Below are positions 26,766 to 37,299 of a stretch of 64,000 nucleotides of DNA, in pieces. Under the pieces are notes generated by a model. That model worked only from the letters and a program-made list of their open reading frames with translations. It was not told the origin of the DNA and ran no database searches. The stretch spans positions 248,749-312,748 of the forward strand of contig KN834814.1 of NCBI GenBank assembly GCA_000827265.1, read 5' to 3'. Within the stretch, counting starts at the first letter, position 1. The number at the start of each line of letters is the position of its first letter. A program made the position numbers and the translations under genes. The DNA is from Collybiopsis luxurians FD-317 M1. Taxonomy: Eukaryota; Basidiomycota; Agaricomycetes; Agaricales; Omphalotaceae.

Positions 26766-28402
26766 GCACCAGTAGTGACAAATTTGGATAATTAATAACC
26801 CTTTGATAGTTGGTGACCATATCCTGAATAACAATCTTTTGGGATGGCTTATCAGGATCATTGACTTCGAGCTGATTCAAGTACGGGATTTGGAGCAGGT
26901 CCTGACATATAGAACACAGTAAGCAAGAGAAAAAACGGAGAAGTTGAGCCACTCACATTGAATTGTTTCATCACACCAGAGGTTTGAAGTGCCAGCTCAT
27001 CCAGAATATCCTGGGTATCGTTCGGAGGTCTGTGTAAAAACAAAGATGAGTGTTAGTGATAAACTTGAAGGGATATTAAACTGAGTAGACTGACCCTGCC
27101 ACTCTCAAGAAGTCCGAGTTTGCATCTCTCAGATTAGAAGATGACAAGGGTGATGCACTTTATTTTTTACATGTCAGGAAAGCTGAAGACATCCAATAAT
27201 TGAGTTCACCCACTTGCGTGCTCTTGTAGCAGCCCGGGCCTCAGGGCCAAGAGAAGCAATCAGCTCTGCCATCCTGAGCTCTGCCTTGGTACGAGGAATC
27301 TTGGATACTAGAGTTGAGCTGCGAACTGCAATTGTCTTGAGCAATGACTGTATGGAAGGTGCCTTGGTAGCCCCCGAGCTTGTAACAGCTTCAATATACT
27401 CCGTGGCAGCATGCTGAGCCTTAGTCCACTCGTCTTCAATCTGCTGTAGCTCCTGGGCGGTGCAATTTCTGTCAATAGCCTCAACCGTTCCGAGGCGAGC
27501 TTGAACATCACTCCAGAGAGACAGTAGAGACTTGGTGTCGGAGATAATGCCTGTGAGTGAATTTTTGAGTGCAGAGAAAAGTGTTTTGATAGCGGAAAGG
27601 TTATCCTTGAGGGTGGTGAGGCCTTTGATGAGTTCTTTAAGATTCTGTTGGTTTGACCAGAGTTGACGGAAACTCGACTTAAGGGTCTCAATACCAATAT
27701 TCAGAAGTGCGGCGATCTGGACGTCCCTTTCTTCGCTGGAATCCGAAAGTTTAAAGAGAGCCTAGAAAATTCCGGTCAGTTCGTCAATATCTTGTGCGTA
27801 CTCTGAGCTTACATTGATGATATCTGCAATTACTGAGCCTACATTGGCGTGCGCAAGCTCGTCATTAGCCTGCTCAATCTGAGTGGTGAGGTCAGCGATT
27901 TTGCTTGCCATGAGCGCGATTTGATCATCGAGAAGGAGGAGATAAGTTTGGAACTAATTCAATCATCTTCGAGTTAGGCCACAAGCCGCGGTATTGCTGA
28001 GAGACTGGCACCTACGTTTTCAAAGAATTGCTCGTTGCCATTGGCGCTGGCCAATGCCTGGGCGATGTACTGAGCAACCAAAGGTTTGATGGTGGTCGCG
28101 TATCCGCCGATGGTCATGTTAGGCAGTAGCACGGGGACGGTCCTCGCGTAGCTGATGACCTGCTGGGCAATCGAGATGTTGGTTATGCACAACTGGCCAA
28201 ACCTCGAATTGCCGTCAACGACAATGGTACGCAGATCCTGGTTGCCGCCCTCACTCTCGCCAAGAACCATAGACTGTAGGAATGGATATGTGAGAAGATC
28301 GATGAAATTGCTGTTGGCAGCTTTGTAGCTAGCAGCGAACTTATTAAGGTTGGACAGTTGGTTGCCAGGACCGAGAGCTTCAATAACTTCAAAGGAGGAC
28401 AT
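25661..28402 (-). CDS. Helical pore-forming-like protein A (HBL/ClyA-type, putative)
   Basis: A multi-exon gene starting at the ATG at 28402 (MSSFEVIEALGPGNQLSNLN) and stopping at 25661 (..GQARSLPVYK). The encoded protein is almost entirely predicted long amphipathic helices with few cysteines. Near the C-terminus (about 26230-26100) a strongly hydrophobic Gly/Ala-rich hairpin (FAAAAFIPGG then VGALVSGGVSLLG) is followed by more long helix and a Trp-containing terminal helix (SLTSITGVW). Helices flanking one hydrophobic hairpin are the layout of alpha-pore-forming proteins such as the Bacillus HBL/NHE and ClyA groups; I infer membership from architecture, not from an alignment. No obvious N-terminal secretion signal. 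About ten short introns; junctions not all verified. Related genes: 30748-32300 and 60400-64000. Alternative: an unrelated coiled-coil membrane protein. Confidence 0.6.
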
Positions 28403-30747
28403 AGTTTAAAGACGAAATGGGATTTCGGAGATTGTTTTTTTTTTTTTGAGAATTTACTGAGACCTTTATATTTCAGGTTTTGCCCAAATCCAGCCCAAAT
28501 TGTGATAAAATACTTCACCTTCGTGCTGACATACGACCTCCGAGGAAGCTGTGTGAACTTGAACGAGCATAGAACCATATTGAAAATAGAAAGAATTCCG
28601 CTTAGTGGAATGATGTTGGGATTCACAGCAGCTGATATGTAAATCAAAATAATTAAGCATATTCAGTGCATCTGCTTTCGATGTGAATGTGTAATCCCCT
28701 TGAACTTTAAATTTTCAGGGTCATACTGTAATGTATAACCCCGCCGTGAGCTTACAGTCTCTATCGTTCCGGCTTTGTGTGTAATCAGAAGGAGATATTA
28801 GACTTGAAGAATTTCGGAAAAGGTCATTTGTTCACATGCAAAGAATCCTTCAGGCGATTCTATCTAGGGACCGGCCGTGTAGTAATAAATTTCCTTCCTT
28901 CCTTCGGCATCTAGAAGCAGATGTAATAGCTATTTTCTGGGTGAGTGTCAATGCTGCTCAGAGCCCTCTCAGCCTATTGCCAGTTTGAAAAAAAAAAAAA
29001 CATACTATTGTTGTCACCACATGCTCCAGTGTTTACTAATATTAGCTTAGCAGCTGTAATTCCAGGCATTTATAATTAGTTATATTACTGAAATTAGGGG
29101 TTAGGGGTCTTATAGCAATTGCTTTCAGTTGATACGTAGTCCAACTCCCAGGTATGGCAACCTGACCCCTGACCCCTAAGTACCATTTCGAGAGGCACTA
29201 CCCTCACAAACTCCCTCAAATTTCTGTAGGTGCGAGAGAAAAAAACGCCTGACTAAGTTCCTCAACGAAACTCCGTGCTACTTTAACGTTAGGAGGTGGC
29301 GTTCGTGGGTGGTTAGATAGCATCCGTGAGTGGAGCTGGAACACTTTTCGTGAACGCGGAACCAACCTGTAAACCTTGTTATTGAGCTCCAACTTACTTC
29401 AGGAAGTGAAGCCACCTTGGGGTCCAGAGGTTGGATAACTAGCAGCTGAGCAGTGGGAAGAGCTGGAGTGACAAAGCCAAATTTGATGGTACCAATAGAC
29501 TTGGGGCTACAATGCAACGAAGGTCTGTTCTAGCTTAGGAGATGGTGTTTTGGAGCGAACCATATGATGTTATTAACTCAGACACTAGATAGACCATAAG
29601 TGGAATACTTATCTTAAACTTATTAACTAGTAGTACCACTTGTGTTGGGAGAACTAACGAAAGACCACTTTCAAACAGTTGAGGCCGACCCACCCAAGAT
29701 GTGTTCAGTCAAAACGTGTACAGATGGCCCAATTTTTTATCAAGTATATCGGACACTATATCAATGATAATTATAGAGCGACAGACATGTGAACATACAT
29801 TTTGTGCATGGTAAGTACGACTCCAGAAGAAGGAATAGAAAATTTAACATCGGTCGCATCCAGACTCTCCAGCAATAAATGTCCACTGTCCAGCAACATA
29901 GTAATGTAATGGTGACTGTAATAATATTTCAAATAAAGTCCAAAACGGGTTAGTCCAGACTGAACTTATTTGGGCATGAGCAAGATGGTGAATTCGAATG
30001 GGGAGTTGTGAGACACAGCCGTTTGCATAAACTTGAAGTTAAAGGTTTGCACTTTCGATTTTAGATTGTATTTGTTTGCTGTATACATTTCGGGGCTCAG
30101 GGGCCCAGCTCCACATCCGACGACACCACCTGTGATTCAGCCTATATGCACCTGTGGCTTCACACAGAAGCTTACATCTGCCCCTTCCTCCTATTAGAAT
30201 GAGCCTCCTTCATTCCAGTTTAACACTGCTCAGCAACTTGGGTCAAAATTGACATCGAACCAGCGTAAAAGTTCTAAACATTTAGAAGAAATGAACGACA
30301 AGTATAGATCATTCCCATGATATTCTTCAAGTATGAAGTACTTCGAGAAACTATAGGTCAGAACATACTATGTCCGCTTTTACGACGTGTTCGACTCCCA
30401 CACATGCTGCTTGACCGGTTCAACCTTCAGTTGTGAGAGGATCTTGGAGTTGTACCGTGTGCACAGATACCTTCTGTTCGAAAAAAAGGACTCTCAGACT
30501 GTGAATCCTTGATAGGAGTCTCATAGTTCTGGATGACATCGGCGATTGCCAAATTCAATGGTTAATCCGCTCAGGCTGTGGCCAAGTTCACCGTCAATGC
30601 AAATCCAAACTTTGAACTGAGATATCCACGGATGTAAAAATATAGTGCCTGTGTACAGTCGAAGTGAGGTTAGCCGCCTCGTAAAAAGGCAGCTTATTTA
30701 ACATTCGAATATCGTGTAATGGTTCTTTCTGCAAGTTTTTGAACATC
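28403..30747. other. Intergenic 2.3 kb between divergent genes A and B
   Basis: AT-rich sequence between two divergent pore-forming-like genes. It holds a T run near 28434-28446, an A run near 28989-29000 and a hairpin at 29094-29179. A minus-strand frame at 29517-29278 is open but unrecognised. No supported gene. Both promoters must lie here. Confidence 0.45.
29094..29179. repeat. Inverted repeat with telomere-like G-rich arms
   Basis: The left arm TTAGGGGTTAGGGGTC (29094-29109) and right arm GACCCCTGACCCCTAA (29164-29179) are near-perfect reverse complements with a loop of about 54 bases. The arms resemble, but do not match, the fungal telomere repeat TTAGGG. Confidence 0.65.
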
Positions 30748-30804
30748 ATGTCTTCCTCAACAATCGATTATTCTCCCCTCCTACCAGGAGGATTGAGTCC
30801 CCAG

Positions 30805-31172
30805 CTCAAAGACGCTACCACGGCATGGCGCTCTGCCAGTGCGTCGCAAGACGCAATTCTCTTTCCTCTCTTCACTGGGGTGAAAGGTTTTGAAAGTGAG
30901 TCTCAAAAGGACTACCCACATATCTTCAGTGTTGAACTCTCCCTTCGTAGTTGATGTGTTTGCAGTTCGCAACAATGTCAACACTATCGGGCAAGCTCCA
31001 ATACCTCTTTGCCAAGATATTATTTCCTATGCGCAGGTTTTTGCTTCTATTGTCGGCGCCATTCAAGATCCGAACACGTTAGCTACTTCCCTCCATATTC
31101 TGGTTGACCGATGGCACCAACTCGATCCCAGTGAGCTCAATTCTCTTCAAGATGTAAGCCTTCAGTATCATA
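30805..31172 (+). repeat. Segment matching gene C 5' end (63632-64000, inverted)
   Basis: Reverse-complement match to the last ~368 bases of the window, spanning the first exons and an intron of genes B and C. It is almost base-for-base the same until close to the gap, where TTCAGTATCATA here corresponds to TTCATATCATA there. The match probably continues leftward beyond what the window shows for gene C. Confidence 0.85.
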
Positions 31173-31192
31173 NNNNNNNNNNNNNNNNNNNN
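31173..31192. other. Assembly gap (20 N)
   Basis: Twenty undetermined bases. A round 20-N run usually marks a gap of unknown size between contigs. It lies exactly where gene B switches from C-like to A-like sequence. Confidence 0.98.
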
Positions 31193-32790
31193 TGGTGCAC
31201 AAAGCGCTGACTTGTATCTCCATTCATAGTTGTACTGGGATCTGCAGCAAATGACGATTCCTGTTGCACAAGACCTCCAAAGCTACTCCAAGACAGTACT
31301 CGTTCTCTTGCCAATGCTTGTGCCATCAAACGACGCAAATGATCCAACTCAAATAACTATTGATACATACCTCCAAGCTCATCTGACACTCGCCATCCAG
31401 TACAAAGCCTCGGCTGATAAAATTTTCAATGAGAGGTTTAAGCTACCATTTATGTATGCAATGCTCTAGCTCACCATAATCTAGTCTCACCTACCAGAAC
31501 CGTTGGAATAATGCGATGAACGCCGTTATTCAAGCTATCAATGAGTGTAAGACAAACATCGAAACGTAAGCACCGGCTATTGTCCATACGTGCAGCGCTA
31601 ATTATAAATTGACTTAATGAACTCTTAGCTGGGAGAGGACCATAGATGATCTCAGCGAGCAGGTCAAACAGCTGACGCTCCAAGCGGTCCTTCTTGGTAT
31701 CGGTGCTCTCGCGATCTTTGCTGCCGCAGCGTTCATTCCAGGAGGCAGTCAGTATCCTTTTACTCATAACATTTTACATCATATTGAACGATGACTATAA
31801 ACAGTGTTGTTAGTGGGTGCTCTGGTATCGGGCGGAGTTTCATTGTTGGGAATGACCATCGAACGCATTATACAAATTGGTCAAGTAAGTCCTTTTTGGG
31901 GATGCATGACTCAGCAGTAGTTTTGAATGAATTTGTAGTTGAAAGCCGCCATCAACGAGCTTAAGGCTCAAGTTGGCATTGCCAAAGACACTGCACAGAA
32001 ACTAGAAACGTGAGTCCTCTACCTCTTGCACTTTACTTGGTGCTAAACAATACCAGCTTGCTGCCATACATGCAAAAGATAGCCGCGTCCCTGACAAGTA
32101 TAACTGGCGTCTGGAGCGATATCTCTCAGAACTTAAACGACGTGAACACTTGGAACTTGCTCTTAAGCGCTTCGGGAGCCTCAATCCTCGCCAATGCGAG
32201 GCCGGTACTTTTGAATGCTTGGGCCAACATCAGGGATGCCACGCAGAAGTACATTGATATCATCACTGGCCAGGCTCGCAGTCTGCCAGTGTACAAATGA
32301 CCAGAAGTTATCTGACCAGAAGTAGGACGACGCATACCCAACATCACAGCAATAAGCGTTATGTAGTTACACAGGATATACACAAAATATACATTTTTGT
32401 TCGCAACCGGAAGAATCTCTCCGATCCTGGTTGCCTGTATTGCCTGTACGATAGTTCAAAAGATGACCCAAGACTTAAATCAAAAGACAACATCCACCGT
32501 GTTGGAAACTGGATGACATGGCTGTCGCAGCGTAGTGCCAGTCGAGCTCCGCCAATAATTCCGAGTCGTAGTCTAAAAAAGACAAGGAATTAGAGGAAAT
32601 GGAAGAGAAAGGATCGGAGCTGAAAGAGGGGTTTATGACCAAAGAGTAGGGATACGAGGATTGATAGGACGAGGAGAAAGACATGTTCGAAACCAGGGAA
32701 GAGCTGGAACGAGAATCTTCCAAGCCTAAGCTTCCCATGATAGCAGCTCCTTCATCATCTACCATAACTCCCCATTCTCCATTCCAAACT
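31193..32790 (-). repeat. Inverted duplication, right arm
   Basis: Partner of 25169-26765. The same order is seen in mirror image: the pore-forming-like 3' part, then the shared 3' flank, then the FAD monooxygenase tail. On this side the monooxygenase homology continues to about 33499, farther than in the left arm, which points to a later deletion in the left arm. Confidence 0.85.
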
Positions 32791-33499
32791 CCCGGTATTC
32801 GGAACCTTCCCCAAGTAGCCCACTATTCCTCCGCTTCTTCTTTGGCCTCGTAACCGAACGTCTCGACGATTTCAACCCACTCAGGGGACACACCACGCTC
32901 ACCAGTGCTTTCGGTGTCCCAATGAACGAGCCAGGAAAAATCACTCTCTTCCTCGAATTCACTATCGGTATCCTCTTCACTGAAGCTAGACGCATAGTAC
33001 TCTGGCATCCCCGTTTTTACCGGAACAACCATGATCCCTGCTTCATCCCTCTTTGCCCAAGTGCGTTGCTCTCTTATGTCCGGTTCTGCGTTGCTGACTC
33101 CCGGCATGGTCATATAGTGCACCAGTCCTAGCTCTTTTGTTTGAATGGAAGCACAACGGGAATATCGAATGGAATGAAATGCAGCAAGAAGGGTAGGAAT
33201 GTAGGGTGATAGTGGGGAGGAGCGAGAGCCTGTTATGGAGAAAAGCTTCCCCAAAACTGCACCATCTTCAACAGACAAGGCACATCTTTGTCCTGAACTG
33301 GGCTAAAGGTCCAAGTCAATACCGACTTCTGCTAGCTATTTACTCTTGCATATTTGGCTGAGACCAGCAGCACTTACCGGTAACGGGTGAGCGGCATCAC
33401 CGATTACTACTAGTTTTTCCTTCACCCAGTTGTCAAGCACATGCTCATGTTTGAGGGAAGTGCAGGCTAGGCTCGTAACGGAACAAAATCTACAGAGAA
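32475..33499 (-). pseudogene. FAD monooxygenase 3' half, copy 3
   Basis: Reverse-strand copy of 19250-20269. It includes the exon with the GD motif region, the acidic segment, the Ser-rich tail and the end GGCCLLI. The N-terminal Rossmann domain is absent; similarity breaks near 33499 into GTTAAACC-rich DNA. A nonsense codon replaces a Trp: where the intact copy reads EEAEEWWATWG, this copy has TAG right after EEAEE (near 32823-32825). It is therefore a 5'-truncated pseudogene. The first two exons retained are otherwise well preserved, so the duplication is fairly recent. Confidence 0.85.
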
Positions 33500-33515
33500 T
33501 AAAACCAGATGACGT

Positions 33516-33990
33516 TTGTTAAACTGCACCTGCTATTTGTTTCGTTCCGATGAAATTTTGGTTAAACAGTTTTATCCAACCATCCCGTGGCTGCCTTTCT
33601 ACGCTCTGAAAATGGCAGCAAAACAGTGTTTAACCGATTTACCAGGGATTAACCAACCGTTAAACCGGTTAAACCAGGTTTATCTGCGGTCCCCATTGTG
33701 GCATATTCGCCTCCGCTGATGAAAAGGAAGTTTGTTAAACTTGATAATCAGCTCCTTTTGACATTTCATAATGAAACATAGGCGATGTACACATAGACAT
33801 TGAAAACATCATTTCAAGGCATAAAACATAGGAAACAAAGATGATATAGCATGACGTCTATCCACATCCTACAATCCATCGGTCCGGTTCACCTGTTAAA
33901 CTCAAGTTGAATCTCCAGTTAAACCGGCCTGATAAACCACATTTCCCAAAAGATTAACTAATCTGTTAAACCAGTACAACAGACCCTCCT
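33516..33990. repeat. GTTAAACC-rich degenerate repeat
   Basis: Many copies of GTTAAAC/TAAACC and their complement cluster here, for example ACCGTTAAACCGGTTAAACC near 33658-33677, with partner blocks near 33725 and 33895-33975. Irregular spacing suggests an old degenerate satellite or a transposon edge. It directly abuts the truncated FAD monooxygenase copy 3. Confidence 0.6.
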
Positions 33991-34352
33991 GTAAAATGAA
34001 AAAGTCCCTCAGAAAACCACACGCCTGTGAAACCTGACCAGAACTTACCACCATAAATTCAGCTTGCACCATCTTCCTTTGATCTCTTTCCTGCTGTTCC
34101 TCTCTGTCAGAAAAATCGGACATCAACACCTTCACGAAAAGCATACTCACTGAAGATAACGATTCATTCGATGAGCCTAGTCCCTGGACCTGTAAACTGA
34201 AAAGTCTTCTCAGCAAACCACATGCCTGCGAAGCCTGACAAGAACCTACTGCGGTCAATTCAGACTGCACCATCTATGTTAGAGAAATTCCTTTCCTGCT
34301 GTTCCTCTCTGTTAGAGGAGAACAACACCTTCACGAAACCCACATTCACTTA
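33985..34352 (+). repeat. Tandem repeat, ~200 bp period, two units
   Basis: The block beginning CCTCCTGTAAAATGAAAAAG recurs as GGACCTGTAAACTGAAAAG about 201 bases later. The units share CTCAG.AAACCACA.GCCTG, TTTCCTGCTGTTCCTCTCTG and AACACCTTCACGAAA. They are diverged by substitutions and short indels. No coding function is apparent. Confidence 0.7.
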
Positions 34353-34754
34353 TATTTATGAAGGGTACCCTAAGTTCGATGAGCCTCCAAGCTGGGGGGG
34401 CACAGTAATGACATAAAGGCCATAGGTTGAGGAGCAATGTGGTACCCAAATTGAGGAGTTAGAGAGAAGACAAGAGAGGAAACAGGAGTTTGCATTGGAA
34501 TCACACCCTCTTGGAATATCTGACTTTCAGAAATGCCAAAGTTGGGTCTACACGATCTGACAAATTCTGACACCGTTTGTACAGTCTGCACTATTAACCT
34601 TTCGGGTCCTGAGACACTGTTCATACGGTGTGAGCTACATCCTTTTGGGTCCCGAGGGGCAGCCGCTGCTGCTTAATGCCAACACCACATTACCTTGTTG
34701 AGCTATTGGAGTGAGTCGCAAAATAAAAACAAAGACTATAGCACTCACAGGAAC

Positions 34755-35708
34755 ATGACTCAACCAGGATCCTACCTTGAATCCCTGACCTCCACTCACT
34801 CTCTACCTTGTATAACGGCCACAGCGCCTGAAAGGGCCAAGGCCTTACTTGGAATCATTCAAACAGCAATCCGCAAGGGCCAGGTGACTTCCTTAGACCT
34901 TCAAAGATTCACCGCCTGTGCTGAACCCAAACACCAAGCCTCCAATCATAGCCTAAATGTTGGGCTTGGTGAGTGAGGCAACACAGCGGCAACATTTGGG
35001 AAACTAAGTATTCAGGTGAGTGCTTTATCACGGACAGTCAAATCTCAATCTCACCGAAGATCGTAGACTTGCAGAACCTGTGTCTGTGGGGGAAATAATC
35101 ACTATGGAGGTCACAGCCACTATGTTTTGCACCAATGGATGGCCAAGGAAAAGTGTATCTTTCTTCCTTGCTACATCAAATGGCTTGTCAATGCGGGCAA
35201 CAGTACCTCTCTTCAAACGCTCCAAGATAACCTTCCTTCCATACTCGAAGCTGATGCCAGTGACTCCCTACTCTCCAGGCTCATTGTGTGCATTGTGTGG
35301 TGCCTACAACACCTTCTGAAGACACTGGCAAGCTCTCAGACAAGTGCATCCAGCACCCCTCATCATTCCCGTTCAGATTTACAATATGACTCTGAGTCCC
35401 CTATACTCCGCGTGCTTGGGAAACATAAAGCAGGGCCCACCACCTCTATCAGCATTCCTTACAAATGTCCTCACATTCTCCCCAGCTCCAGCTCCTCATC
35501 CCCGTCCTTCTCAGGTCACCAATTGCCAATTGGGCATGAACGAGGACAGACTGGCCCCCGTCTATCCTCACAGCTTCGTCCATGGTCCATCAATGGCCTG
35601 ACAGTGGATTGTGACTTGATCTACGCTGCTGCAACAGATGCCAATTTAAAGGACCCTCATGCCACGCAGGCCATGGTGGAACTTGCAGAATGCCTGGAGC
35701 TTGTGTAA
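34755..35708 (+). pseudogene. Unknown ORF cluster 1 upstream of KDZ element
   Basis: An ATG at 34755 opens a frame (MTQPGSYLESLTSTHSLPCI, then LQRFTACAEPKHQA) followed by GTGAGT. Further coding-like frames lie at 35020-35319 and 35127-35708, ending AMVELAECLELV. They could be exons of one gene, but I could not phase them reliably. The phrase DANLKDP at about 35642 recurs as LDANLRDP at about 36865, hinting at an internally repeated or duplicated gene. No family recognised. The position upstream of a KDZ transposase relic suggests transposon-associated genes. Confidence 0.35.
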
Positions 35709-36052
35709 GACTATTTCGCAAATCCAATCTTGCATCCTAACATAGTCAGCATTGAGTGCATTCCTTGTCCAGTATTACACTCTCTCTCTGTACTACGTAG
35801 AGCCATAACCAGATGTATTCCTGCAAAAAAAATCCATGATTTGTTACTTCCTCATATAAACAAATGGGCAGAACTGAAGTGTACCTGTGCCAGTACTTTC
35901 CACTTCCAGGCTAGATGACCTATCGCAAATTACTCGCATTTGCTTCACTTCCCTGAATTCAGTTTGCAAATCACTCCATCTCTGACAACTGTTGCTTCTC
36001 TTCAGCATGTCCTTCACCCAATCATATCTGACCTATCCAAATCAATACATAT

Positions 36053-36934
36053 GTGGCCCACAAGCAGGCGCAACTTACCCTTCCCATACTGATGAAGGCC
36101 CCTGCTAAGTTATATGAGCAGAATCCCACATATGACCACCCCTTCCTCCCAAACTTCAATGTGGACACTGAGTTCTGCAAAGGACTTGGAGGATTTGTTC
36201 ATGCCCAAAACCTTCAGCACCTGGAGGAGGTGACAGCTTGCCTTGATCCCCACAAGCCCACAAAGACTCATCCATTCTGGATCATGATGGGTCAGCATAA
36301 CACCGAACACTTTGGTGCCATTAAAGTCTGCATAAGCCTCAGATTATTGCCAAGATGATAAAAGAACTCACATTATAGGCAATAGGTCTGTGGTTTGACC
36401 AAGTGCAGCCCCTTTGACTCTGATGACTACATTCTACATGTCTGGGACAGGGAGGAGACATTCACCCTAATGGTTGAGTTCACCGGATGGCTTTATGAAT
36501 GTCATCTCAGTGCCAAGCTACAAGAAACCATAACCAAGCTCACCAATTTTGTAGCAGAAAACCCTGGGGGCAATGAGGATGAATGTGTCTTGGAACAGCT
36601 CATACTCAAACTAGAAAAGTTAAATGCCAATGTAATTGAGATTTCTGATGACAAAGACCCCAGCAATACCGAATTGGACAAGTCTCGCCAAGGACAAGTG
36701 GTCAGGAGTGGGGACAAAGCTGTAGTTAGCAGCTCGAGCAGTGTGAAGAGCCTCCCTCCCAATGAAGCAGTAGCTAGCAGCTTGAGCAGCACGAAGAGCC
36801 TCCCTCCCTGGATCATCGACCACATTGTTTGCACCTGCTGTGTTCTTGGAGAGGCTGCGCTAGATGCGAATCTTAGAGACCCAGGCCTGTTGGACAAAAT
36901 ACGTAAATTAAAAATGGTGTTACTGACAGACTAG
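36053..36934 (+). pseudogene. Unknown ORF cluster 2 upstream of KDZ element
   Basis: Two coding-like frames are seen. The first (about 36053-36340) contains PKTHPFWIMMGQHNTEHFG-like sequence. The second (36395-36934) contains SDDYILHVWDREETFTLMVE, an acidic Ser-rich linker and LDANLRDPGLLDKIRKLK. A likely intron separates them near 36330-36380. Function unknown. They appear to be protein-coding relics in the repeat-rich zone rather than chance ORFs, judging by length and composition, but I cannot show a complete gene. Confidence 0.35.
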
Positions 36935-37299
36935 ACTATACATTAGATAGACCTTCATTTGCTTGCTCAACTACACCTCCCAAACCAAACCTCCAGACCA
37001 ACCAGAAGTTGGAACGCTACAATATAAATCCTAGCGTGCCATTCACCTCAGTGAATGTGCGGAAAAGATGACTGATTCAAAAAGGACAGAACCAAGATAT
37101 AAGCGCTCAACTGGCTACTTGAGTGAGCCGAGTGATCAATGCCTCATCACAGGCGCCGGTCTCGTTATCTCATGCTGCGATCACACTGGCTCCACTCTCT
37201 CTCATTTCTCTTCATTCAACTTCATCGTTATTGCTTGTATATAATTATTAATTTACCTTTTGAAAGCAACTGAAGGTTGCTGTCATCTTCAACTATTTA

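Larger units (their letters stand above)
30748..32300 (+). pseudogene. Chimeric pore-forming-like gene B, interrupted by gap
   Basis: It starts at the ATG at 30748 (MSSSTIDYSPLLPGG) and stops at 32300 (..SLPVYK). The part left of the gap (30748-31172) matches the N-terminal part of gene C at the right end of the window. The part right of the gap (31193-32300) matches the C-terminal third of gene A, including the hydrophobic hairpin. A or C needs about 2.7-3.6 kb; B has only ~1.5 kb, so the whole central region is missing or hidden in the gap. It is either a recombinant, truncated gene or a false join in the assembly. I mark it as broken, not as a functional gene. Confidence 0.65.

Noticed and set aside
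27308..27697. Minus-strand 129-residue frame inside gene A
   Set aside because: It lacks the helical composition of the neighbouring exons and is an alternate frame of real gene A coding sequence.
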